Part shown: one piece after another, positions 1 to 3,845 of the stretch
How the letters are laid out: each line of letters opens with the position of its first letter
Position numbering within the stretch: the stretch's first letter is position 1
Assembly (NCBI GenBank): GCA_033720815.1
Contig: JAWWBT010000135.1
Coordinates: 1-6,003, forward strand
Reading direction: 5' to 3'
From: JAWWBS01 sp033720815
Lineage (GTDB): Bacteria > Pseudomonadota > Gammaproteobacteria > Natronospirales > JAJUFS01
DNA length: 6,003 bases
The notes under the pieces: generated by a model
Told to the model about the DNA's origin: nothing
Databases searched by the model: none
The model's input: the letters and a program-made list of their open reading frames with translations, nothing else
Position numbers and translations under genes: made by a program

Positions 1-119
1 ACGTCAAGATGACGGTCACCCTGATCGCGCCGATCGCGATGGAAGATGGCCTGCGCTTCGCAATCCGCGAAGGCGGTCGTACTGTCGGCGCCGGCGTCGT
101 CTCGAAGATCATCGAGTAA
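1..119 (+). CDS. tuf: Elongation factor Tu, C-terminal fragment
   Basis: The window opens inside this gene; bases 1-2 finish a split codon and 38 codons follow before TAA at 117-119. The visible residues include the EF-Tu domain 3 signatures GLRFAIREGGRTVGAGVV and IAPIAM, ending in SKIIE. EF-Tu is the GTPase that delivers aminoacyl-tRNA to the ribosomal A site; this piece belongs to the C-terminal beta-barrel, which contacts tRNA and EF-Ts. The GTPase domain and the start lie outside the window. Its position just before tRNA-Trp and secE matches the tufB-type locus of many beta- and gammaproteobacteria. Proteobacteria often carry a second tuf copy near the str operon, so which copy this is rests on context alone. 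Identity is very secure. Confidence 0.97.
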   Translation, partial: VKMTVTLIAPIAMEDGLRFAIREGGRTVGAGVVSKIIE

Positions 120-144
120 GTCGCCTAGCGGCGGATTGACTCCG

Positions 145-173
145 GGCGGAAGCCGGCTTGGCCGTCTTCCGCC
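145..173 (+). other. Hairpin after tuf (terminator-like, no U-tract)
   Basis: An inverted repeat GGCGGAAG (145-152) and CTTCCGCC (166-173) forms a perfect 8-bp stem. Inside it CGGC (154-157) pairs with GCCG (161-164) around a TTG loop, with only a C-T mismatch at 153/165. This makes a compact 12-bp hairpin 26 bases after the tuf stop. No run of T follows, so it is not a canonical intrinsic terminator. It may stabilise the tuf mRNA 3' end, mark a processing point between tuf mRNA and tRNA-Trp, or terminate weakly. Function is inference. Confidence 0.5.
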
Positions 174-204
174 TCGGCGGCTCAAAAGGTCAAAGGCAGG
201 TTAC

Positions 205-280
205 AGGCCAGTAGCTCAATTGGCAGAGCGGCGGTCTCCAAAACCGCAGGTTGGGGGTTCGATTCCCTCCTGGCCTGCCA
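205..280 (+). tRNA. tRNA-Trp (anticodon CCA)
   Basis: A complete 76-base tRNA cloverleaf. The acceptor stem is AGGCCAG (205-211) paired perfectly with CTGGCCT (270-276), followed by discriminator G277 and an encoded CCA (278-280). The D arm is GCTC (214-217) with GAGC (226-229). The anticodon stem is GCGGT (231-235) with ACCGC (243-247), and the loop has anticodon CCA at 238-240, reading the UGG tryptophan codon. The T arm is GGGGG (253-257) with CCCTC (265-269), including one G-T pair, and its loop begins TTCGA. Discriminator G is usual for bacterial tRNA-Trp. Its place between tuf and secE is common in proteobacteria. No clear promoter is visible just upstream, so it may be cut from a tuf read-through transcript. 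Confidence 0.98.
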
Positions 281-281
281 C

Positions 282-327
282 TGACAACACCGGGCAGGCG
301 CACTGGAAAGGTGCGCTTGTCTTGTCA
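282..327 (+). other. Two-tier hairpin in the tRNA-Trp/secE spacer
   Basis: Directly after the tRNA CCA end, TGACAA (282-287) is complementary to TTGTCA (322-327). Nested inside, bases 295-303 pair with 311-319 (core GCGCAC with GTGCGC plus flanking pairs including one G-T) around the 7-base loop TGGAAAG. The unpaired bases between the tiers are asymmetric. Only scattered T follows, so this is a weak terminator candidate at best. A structure so close to the mature tRNA 3' end could guide tRNA 3' processing, or protect the secE-nusG mRNA 5' end after the cut. Both readings are inferred. Confidence 0.45.
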
Positions 328-349
328 TATTTGAAAGGTCGGTAAAGAC

Positions 350-733
350 ATGAGCGTCAAGCCCGAAATCGAAACGCAGAGCAGCCCTCTGGATACACTC
401 CTGCTGCTCGTTGGCACGGTGCTGCTGGTTGGCGGCATCGCCGGCTTCTATTACTTCGAGCAGTACGAAGACTGGATGCGCTGGGGTGGCGTCATTGCCT
501 CGACTTTCCTGGCGGTGATGGTTGCCGGTCAGTCGCACATGGGCAAGAGTGCCTGGCATTTCATCCAGGGTTCGCGTGTCGAACTGCGCAAGGTGGTGTG
601 GCCGAGCCGCACGGAAACCACGCAGACGACGATTGCGATCATCTTTATCGTCGCGCTGCTGGGGCTGATGCTCTGGGGCCTCGATTCCCTGCTGCTGATC
701 GGAACGAAATTCCTGACCGGCCAGGGAGGCTGA
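350..733 (+). CDS. secE: Preprotein translocase subunit SecE
   Basis: The 127-residue product has the same length as E. coli SecE and the same three-membrane-segment plan. Hydrophobic segments lie at about residues 16-36, 46-62 and 92-118. Between the second and third sits the SecE signature, an amphipathic stretch with VELRKVVWPSRTET (residues 77-90). SecE clamps the two halves of SecY in the inner-membrane SecYEG channel, which exports or inserts proteins. The ATG at 350 follows a weak Shine-Dalgarno-like AAAGG/GGTAAAG region; the N-terminus aligns with the family, so this start is preferred. The gene lies 3 bases before nusG, the near-universal bacterial pairing, so the two are surely co-transcribed. 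Confidence 0.96.
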   Translation: MSVKPEIETQSSPLDTLLLLVGTVLLVGGIAGFYYFEQYEDWMRWGGVIASTFLAVMVAGQSHMGKSAWHFIQGSRVELRKVVWPSRTETTQTTIAIIFIVALLGLMLWGLDSLLLIGTKFLTGQGG

Positions 734-736
734 TGC

Positions 737-1270
737 ATGGCTAAGCGTTGGTATGTCGTCCATGCGTACTCGGGTTTCGAGCGCCAGGTTGCGAAGTCGC
801 TGAAAGAGCGCGTCGCGCACGCCGGGCTTGATGAAAAGTTCGGTGAAGTCCTCGTCCCGACGGAAGAAGTCGTCGAGATGAAGGAAGGCAAGAAGCGTCG
901 CTCGGAGCGCAAGTTCTTCCCGGGCTACGTGCTCGTGCAGATGGAGATGGACGAAGACACCTGGCACCTCGTCAAGAGTGTGCCGAAGGTGATGGGCTTC
1001 ATCGGTGGTTCGTCGGATCGTCCGGCGCCGATCACCGAGAAGGAAGCCGATGCGATCCTGAATCGCGTGAAGGAAGGCGCGGAGAAGCCGCGTCCGAAGG
1101 TGCTGTTCGAGCCGGGCGAGATGGTCCGCGTGACGGATGGCCCGTTCAACGACTTCAGTGGTGTCGTTGAAGAAGTGAATTACGAAAAGTCCCGCCTGCG
1201 GGTGAGCGTGCTGATCTTCGGCCGCTCGACGCCGGTGGAGCTGGAATTCGGTCAGGTCGAAAAGACCTGA
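737..1270 (+). CDS. nusG: Transcription termination/antitermination factor NusG
   Basis: The 177-residue product starts MAKRWYVVHAYSGFE, the typical NusG N-terminal (NGN) domain, which binds the RNA polymerase clamp and bridges the cleft. The conserved RKFFPGYVLV lies at residues 58-67 and VMGFIGG at 85-91. A KOW domain fills about residues 125-177, with VRVTDGPFNDFSGVVEEV near its start. The KOW domain contacts either Rho or ribosomal protein S10. NusG suppresses pausing, couples transcription to translation and aids Rho termination. The start ATG at 737 has a strong GGGAGG site (724-729) that lies inside the secE end, 7 bases upstream. The length matches the E. coli-type protein, with no inserted domain. 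The stop codon at 1268-1270 lies within a hairpin. Confidence 0.98.
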   Translation: MAKRWYVVHAYSGFERQVAKSLKERVAHAGLDEKFGEVLVPTEEVVEMKEGKKRRSERKFFPGYVLVQMEMDEDTWHLVKSVPKVMGFIGGSSDRPAPITEKEADAILNRVKEGAEKPRPKVLFEPGEMVRVTDGPFNDFSGVVEEVNYEKSRLRVSVLIFGRSTPVELEFGQVEKT

Positions 1271-1272
1271 TC
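1250..1272 (+). other. Hairpin spanning the nusG stop codon
   Basis: GGTCAGGTC (1250-1258) pairs with GACCTGATC (1264-1272), giving 9 pairs with a single G-T, closed by the loop GAAAA. The nusG TGA (1268-1270) is in the 3' arm. The following bases, ATCTTCGT, are only mildly T-rich. The shape resembles a weak attenuator or a 3'-end stabiliser separating secE-nusG from rplK-rplA. Ribosomes finishing nusG would melt it, so its folding could depend on translation. The pairing is seen directly; the role is inferred. Confidence 0.5.
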
Positions 1273-1280
1273 ATCTTCGT

Positions 1281-1299
1281 CCGCAGCAGTGCGCTGCGG
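1281..1299 (+). other. Hairpin in the rplK leader
   Basis: CCGCAGC (1281-1287) and GCTGCGG (1293-1299) form a perfect 7-bp GC-rich stem with the loop AGTGC. It lies 11 bases after the nusG stop and just before the candidate L1 site. No T-run follows. It could help isolate the L1-binding fold or act as an RNA-processing element. No known named motif is recognised. Confidence 0.5.
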
Positions 1300-1306
1300 T
1301 GAACCT

Positions 1307-1344
1307 GGGGAGCCTTGGTCCGGTGTGGCCGGGCGCTTGAACCC
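1307..1344 (+). promoter_or_regulatory. Candidate L1-binding autoregulatory site in the rplK leader
   Basis: The leader folds as an irregular hairpin ending 15 bases before the rplK ATG. GGG (1307-1309) pairs with CCC (1342-1344). An asymmetric internal loop then has GA (1310-1311) opposite TTGAA (1337-1341). Next GC (1312-1313) pairs with GC (1335-1336), and a longer imperfect stem closes on GGTGT (1322-1326). Ribosomal protein L1 is known to bind two helices joined by an asymmetric loop of this kind, in the 23S rRNA L1 stalk and in mimicking mRNA leaders, where it represses rplK-rplA translation. The match in shape and position is good. I matched it from memory of the motif rather than by a model search. 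Confidence 0.55.
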
Positions 1345-1359
1345 GAACAGAGGTGAAAC

Positions 1360-1791
1360 ATGGCCAAGAAAGTAGAAGCTTATATCAAGCTGCAGGTGCC
1401 GGCTGGCCAGGCCAACCCGAGCCCTCCGGTGGGCCCGGCGCTGGGTCAGCATGGCGTGAACATCATGGAATTCTGCAAGGCGTTCAACGCCAAGACGCAG
1501 GAAATGGAAAACGGCCTGCCTGTGCCGGTCGTCATTACGGTCTACAACGACCGCAGCTTCACGTTCATCACGAAGACGCCGCCGGCGTCCATCCTGATCA
1601 AGAAGGCGCTCGGCCTGAAGTCGGGTTCGGCAACCCCGAACACGAAGAAGGTCGGCAAGATCACCCGTGCGCAGCTGGAAGAGATCGCGAAGATGAAGGA
1701 GCCGGACCTGACGGCTGCCGACATGGACGCGGCCTGCCGCACCATTGCGGGCTCCGCTCGCAGCATGGGCATCGACTCGGAGGGTGTGTGA
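1360..1791 (+). CDS. rplK: 50S ribosomal protein L11
   Basis: The 143-residue product aligns along its length with L11 (E. coli 142). The N-terminal domain has AKKVEAYIKLQV and the proline-rich PSPPVGPALGQ (residues 20-30), the face targeted by thiostrepton-type antibiotics and touched by elongation factors. The C-terminal domain (about residues 76-143) binds the GTPase-centre RNA of 23S rRNA, with KVGKITRAQLEEIA and ARSMGI. Lys4 and Lys40 correspond to the mature-numbered Lys3 and Lys39 trimethylated by PrmA in E. coli. The ATG at 1360 follows AGAGGTG at 1349-1355. L11 sits at the base of the L7/L12 stalk and is needed for the RelA stringent response. The gene is 1 base from rplA, so the two are translated as a pair. 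Confidence 0.98.
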   Translation: MAKKVEAYIKLQVPAGQANPSPPVGPALGQHGVNIMEFCKAFNAKTQEMENGLPVPVVITVYNDRSFTFITKTPPASILIKKALGLKSGSATPNTKKVGKITRAQLEEIAKMKEPDLTAADMDAACRTIAGSARSMGIDSEGV

Positions 1792-1792
1792 C

Positions 1793-2491
1793 ATGGCGAA
1801 GCTGAGCAAGCGAATCAAGGCGATCCGCGACAAGATCGAGCCGGGCAAGGTCTACGGTTTCGATGAAGCGGTAACCATCATCAAGGAAACGTCGAAGGTC
1901 AAGTTCCCGGAGTCGATGGATGTTGCCATCAACCTCGGCGTTGACCCGCGCAAGTCCGACCAGGTTGTCCGTGGCGCCACCGTGCTGCCGAACGGTACTG
2001 GCAAGACCGTGCGCGTTGCCGTTTTCGCCCAGGGTGAAAACGCCGACAAGGCGAAGGCCGCCGGTGCCGACATCGTCGGTTTCGAAGACCTCGCTGAAGA
2101 CGTCAAGAAGGGCAACATGGATTTCGACGTCGTCATCGCGACGCCGGATGCCATGCGTGTTGTCGGCCAGCTGGGCCAGATTCTTGGTCCGCGCGGCCTG
2201 ATGCCGAACCCGAAGGTCGGCACCGTGACCCCGGATGTCGAAACCGCCGTGAAGAACGCGAAGGCCGGCCAGGTGCGTTACCGCACCGACAAGGCAGGCA
2301 TCGTGCACGCGACCATCGGCAAGGTGGATTTCGATGCCAACGCATTGAAGGAAAACCTCAACGCATTGCTGGCTGACCTGCAGAAGCACAAGCCGGCCGC
2401 TGCGAAGGGCGTTTACCTGAAGAAGATCTCGGTCTCGTCGACGATGGGCCCGGGCATTACGGTCGACCAGAACACTCTGGTGGCCCAGTAA
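1793..2491 (+). CDS. rplA: 50S ribosomal protein L1
   Basis: The 232-residue product is close to E. coli L1 (234). It starts MAKLSKRIKAIRDKIEPGK and carries the family hallmark MRVVGQLGQILGPRGLMPNPK (residues 121-141), followed by VGTV and, later, GQVRYRTDKAGIVH. L1 forms the mobile stalk that helps move deacylated tRNA out of the E site, and it also represses its own operon by binding the rplK leader. The ATG at 1793 comes 1 base after the rplK stop and is served by GGAGGG (1779-1784) within rplK, at good spacing. An in-frame GTG at 1745 would add 16 residues that do not belong to the family, so it is not used. Tight coupling suggests rplA translation depends on rplK. Confidence 0.98.
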   Translation: MAKLSKRIKAIRDKIEPGKVYGFDEAVTIIKETSKVKFPESMDVAINLGVDPRKSDQVVRGATVLPNGTGKTVRVAVFAQGENADKAKAAGADIVGFEDLAEDVKKGNMDFDVVIATPDAMRVVGQLGQILGPRGLMPNPKVGTVTPDVETAVKNAKAGQVRYRTDKAGIVHATIGKVDFDANALKENLNALLADLQKHKPAAAKGVYLKKISVSSTMGPGITVDQNTLVAQ

Positions 2492-2495
2492 GAAA

Positions 2496-2544
2496 CTTTG
2501 ACTGCCGGTCGGCACCTTCGGGTGAGGGCCGGCAGACGTCAAAG
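2496..2544 (+). other. Long UUCG-capped hairpin after rplA
   Basis: CTTTGAC (2496-2502) pairs with GTCAAAG (2538-2544) and TGCCGG (2503-2508) with CCGGCA (2529-2534); GAC (2535-2537) bulges on the 3' side. At the tip CACC (2513-2516) and GGTG (2521-2524) close a TTCG loop, a very stable tetraloop. It starts 4 bases after the rplA stop. There is no T-run, so it is not an intrinsic terminator. It may protect the rplK-rplA mRNA 3' end, be an RNase III target, or seed the rplJ leader fold. Confidence 0.65.
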
Positions 2545-2629
2545 ACCGTGAGTGCGATCCGACAAGGCATGTGGGATTGCTTAATGACGACACGTCGGCT
2601 CACGCAGACGGTGTTACCCGAATCAGGAC

Positions 2630-2677
2630 AGCTGGCGGGGCACCGTGAGAACCGGTTGCGGCAAGGAAGTTGCAGCT
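2630..2677 (+). other. Branched fold near the rplJ ribosome site
   Basis: AGCTG (2630-2634) pairs exactly with CAGCT (2673-2677). The enclosed region holds an imperfect hairpin, with bases 2640-2645 pairing with 2653-2659 around a bulged T2656 and loop TGAGAAC. A second small stem, GCAA/TTGC (2661-2664 with 2670-2673), has loop GGAAG; it shares C2673 with the closing helix, so the two compete by one base. It ends 21 bases before the rplJ Shine-Dalgarno. This is where an L10-complex binding site would be expected, but the assignment is inferred from position. Confidence 0.4.
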
Positions 2678-2698
2678 ATTTGTTCAACGGTTGAAGCC

Positions 2699-2705
2699 AG
2701 GAGGT
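2699..2705 (+). promoter_or_regulatory. Ribosome binding site fixing the rplJ GTG start
   Basis: AGGAGGT is a near-perfect Shine-Dalgarno sequence, 6 bases before the GTG at 2712. It decides the start: the resulting protein begins MALRLEDKKALVAEV, as L10 should, while a frame extension back to a TTG at 2670 would run through this site and the leader. Confidence 0.85.
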
Positions 2706-2711
2706 AAGTCC

Positions 2712-3230
2712 GTGGCATTAAGACTGGAAGACAAGAAGGCTCTGGTCGCCGAGGTGAACGCGGTTGCGAAGGAGGCCCTGTCCGCAGTGGCCGCCGAGTA
2801 CCGCGGTCTGACCGTCGAACAGATGACGGCTTTCCGTGCGGAAGCACGCAAGGCTGGCGTCTACGTTCGCGTGGTCAAGAACACCCTGGCGAAGCGAGCC
2901 ATCGAAGGCACGGACTTCGAATGCCTCAACGAAGCGCTGCAGGGCCCGTTGGTCCTGGCGTTCTCCTCCGAAGATCCCGGTGCGGCTGCCCGTATCGTCA
3001 AGAACTTCGCGAAAGAGAACGACAAGCTGGTCACCAAGGCCGTTTCCATCAGCGGCGAGCTCTACCCGGGATCCGATCTGGATCGCCTGGCTGCGCTCCC
3101 GACGCTGGATGAGGCCCGTGCACAGCTGCTGGCGCTGCTGAACACCCCGATGACGCAGTTCGTCCGCACCATCAACGAGCCGGCTGGTCAGCTGGCACGT
3201 GTGCTGCAGGCGAAGGCCGACAAGGGTTAA
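2712..3230 (+). CDS. rplJ: 50S ribosomal protein L10 (GTG start)
   Basis: The 172-residue product is L10, the base of the L7/L12 stalk. The N-terminal globular part, which binds L11 and the 23S GTPase-centre RNA, shows YRGLTVEQMTAFR (30-42), GVYVRVVKNTLAKRAIEGT (49-67) and PGAAARIVKNFAKEN (89-103). After LPTLDEA (129-135) comes the long C-terminal helix that carries the L7/L12 dimers. From that LPT motif to the end there are 44 residues, against 37 in E. coli as I recall it, so the helix region is about 7 residues longer. The start is GTG, with an excellent Shine-Dalgarno. L10 with L7/L12 is the known repressor of its own leader. Cotranscription with rplL, 77 bases on, is expected. Confidence 0.97.
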   Translation: MALRLEDKKALVAEVNAVAKEALSAVAAEYRGLTVEQMTAFRAEARKAGVYVRVVKNTLAKRAIEGTDFECLNEALQGPLVLAFSSEDPGAAARIVKNFAKENDKLVTKAVSISGELYPGSDLDRLAALPTLDEARAQLLALLNTPMTQFVRTINEPAGQLARVLQAKADKG

Positions 3231-3240
3231 AGCAGTCGCG

Positions 3241-3259
3241 TTTCGAAGAGATTTCGAAA
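3241..3259 (+). other. Hairpin in the rplJ/rplL spacer
   Basis: TTTCGAA (3241-3247) and TTCGAAA (3253-3259) form a 7-bp stem around GAGAT, 10 bases after the rplJ stop. The sequence can also be seen as a repeated TTCGAA. It is A/T-rich and only modestly stable. The rest of the spacer is unusually A/T-rich and looks unstructured, which would favour the strong rplL translation needed to make several L7/L12 per L10. Role inferred. Confidence 0.4.
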
Positions 3260-3294
3260 GTCCGATTCAACGATTTGGGTAATTTTCTGAACTA

Positions 3295-3299
3295 GAGGA
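3295..3299 (+). promoter_or_regulatory. Ribosome binding site for rplL
   Basis: GAGGA lies 8 bases before the ATG at 3308. Other in-frame options fit less well: a TTG at 3302 is only 2 bases away, and an ATG at 3314 is 14 bases away. The latter gives MSNEDLI, close to a common L7/L12 N-terminus, so it cannot be fully excluded. Confidence 0.7.
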
Positions 3300-3307
3300 T
3301 TTTGAAA

Positions 3308-3688
3308 ATGGCAATGTCCAACGAAGATCTGATCAAGGAACTGTCCGCCAAGCCGATCATGGAAGTGGTCGAACTGGTCAAGGCTCTGGAAGAAGAGTGG
3401 GGCGTCTCCGCCGCCGCTCCGGTTGCTGTTGCTGCTGGCGGTGCCGCCGGTGGTGAAGCTGCCGCTGCTGAAGAGCAGACCGAATTTGACGTCATCATGA
3501 AGTCCTTCGGCGGCAACAAGGTTGCTGTCATCAAGGCTGTCCGTGAAATCACGGGCCTGGGCCTGAAGGAAGCGAAGGATATGGTCGAAGGCGCACCGAG
3601 CCCGATCAAGGAAGGCGTCGAAAAGGCGGAAGCCGACGAGCTGAAGAAGAAGCTGGAAGATGCCGGCGCCGAAGTCGAGCTGAAGTAA
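3308..3688 (+). CDS. rplL: 50S ribosomal protein L7/L12
   Basis: The 126-residue acidic product has the L7/L12 three-part plan. The N-terminal helices, about residues 1-34, dimerise and bind L10 (IMEVVELVKALEEEWGVSAAA). A flexible Ala/Gly/Val-rich hinge covers about 35-55. The globular C-terminal domain, 57-126, has TEFDVIMKSFGGNKVAVIKAVREITGLGLKEAKDMVEGAP; its conserved lysines and glycines contact the G domains of EF-Tu, EF-G and other translational GTPases. It is the only multicopy ribosomal protein, so it is made in excess over its neighbours. ATG 3308 is preferred for its Shine-Dalgarno spacing; starting at 3314 would shorten the protein by two residues. A strong terminator-like hairpin follows, which would partly separate it from rpoB. 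Confidence 0.97.
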   Translation: MAMSNEDLIKELSAKPIMEVVELVKALEEEWGVSAAAPVAVAAGGAAGGEAAAAEEQTEFDVIMKSFGGNKVAVIKAVREITGLGLKEAKDMVEGAPSPIKEGVEKAEADELKKKLEDAGAEVELK

Positions 3689-3705
3689 TTCGGTTGCGAC
3701 TTCGT

Positions 3706-3723
3706 GTTCAGGTAAAACTGAAC
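3706..3723 (+). other. Small hairpin upstream of the rplL-rpoB attenuator
   Basis: GTTCAG (3706-3711) and CTGAAC (3718-3723) form a perfect 6-bp stem with the loop GTAAAA, ending 2 bases before the terminator stem. In E. coli the same spacer contains an RNase III processing site. This tandem arrangement might serve similarly, but no sequence hallmark proves it. Confidence 0.45.
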
Positions 3724-3725
3724 CA

Positions 3726-3772
3726 GGGAAAACGGCTGGTGGCAATGGTGCCGCCGGCCTTTTCCCGTTTTT
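3726..3772 (+). terminator. Intrinsic terminator/attenuator between rplL and rpoB
   Basis: GGGAAAA (3726-3732) pairs with TTTTCCC (3760-3766), GGCTGG (3734-3739) with CCGGCC (3754-3759), T3740 with G3753, and GGCA (3741-3744) with TGCC (3749-3752) around loop ATGG. This gives 18 pairs interrupted only by a bulged C3733. The 3' arm is followed by G and then TTTTT (3768-3772). This is a canonical Rho-independent terminator on the + strand, 37 bases after the rplL stop. Because rpoB follows without a clear promoter, it most likely works as a leaky attenuator that lets a fraction of polymerases continue, as known for the E. coli rplL-rpoB gap. Confidence 0.88.
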
Positions 3773-3791
3773 CGTCTGTAAAGAATTTTCC

Positions 3792-3830
3792 GCAGTCCCC
3801 TGTCGGGGTCTGCCAGATGATCGCTGATCA
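3792..3830 (+). other. Two hairpins in the rpoB leader
   Basis: GCAG-T-CCCC (3792-3800) pairs with GGGG-T-CTGC (3805-3813), with one T-T mismatch and the loop TGTC. It is followed by TGATC (3818-3822) and GATCA (3826-3830) with the loop GCT. Both lie after the attenuator and before the rpoB ribosome site (GAGGGTG, 3833-3839). They could shield the 5' end of rpoB mRNA after processing or tune its translation. Structure seen, role inferred. Confidence 0.45.
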
Positions 3831-3845
3831 CTGAGGGTGTACCAG

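Larger units (their letters stand above)
2492..2711 (+). promoter_or_regulatory. Structured leader of rplJ-rplL (L10 leader candidate)
   Basis: This 220-base spacer has no gene and is by far the longest in the cluster. It is dense with complementary segments: a long UUCG-capped hairpin (2496-2544), GCGATCC/GGATTGC (2554-2560 with 2574-2580), ACAC-GTC/GAC-G-GTGT (2590-2596 with 2607-2614), a branched fold closed by 2630-2634 with 2673-2677, and TTCAA/TTGAA (2683-2687 with 2691-2695) just before the ribosome site. In E. coli and others the rplJ leader binds the L10-(L7/L12) complex, which shuts off translation of rplJ and rplL. The position and amount of structure fit that role. I could not identify the kink-turn with certainty, and I see no convincing sigma-70 promoter here. 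Confidence 0.6.

Noticed and set aside
136..164. TTGACT at 136-141 as a -35 box for tRNA-Trp.
   Set aside because: The position 17 bases downstream is GC-rich (TGGCCG) and nothing like a -10 box; it also falls inside the hairpin.
46..345. A 99-codon plus-strand frame over the tuf end and tRNA-Trp.
   Set aside because: It runs out of frame through tuf and straight through the tRNA gene.
182..967. A 261-codon minus-strand open frame across tRNA-Trp, secE and nusG.
   Set aside because: It is antisense to a tRNA and two certain genes and shows no recognisable domain.
1745..1792. An upstream in-frame GTG start for rplA.
   Set aside because: It would add 16 residues with no match to L1 and overlap rplK; ATG 1793 has a proper ribosome site and the family N-terminus.
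1661..2593. A 310-codon minus-strand open frame opposite rplK and rplA.
   Set aside because: It is the mirror of strongly conserved ribosomal protein genes in GC-rich sequence, with no independent support.
2670..2711. An upstream in-frame TTG start for rplJ.
   Set aside because: The extension passes through the Shine-Dalgarno AGGAGGT and gives 14 extra residues not found in L10.
3694..3718. TTGCGA and TAAAAC as an rpoB promoter.
   Set aside because: The spacer is only 13 bases, and the terminator lies downstream of it, so it would not help rpoB.
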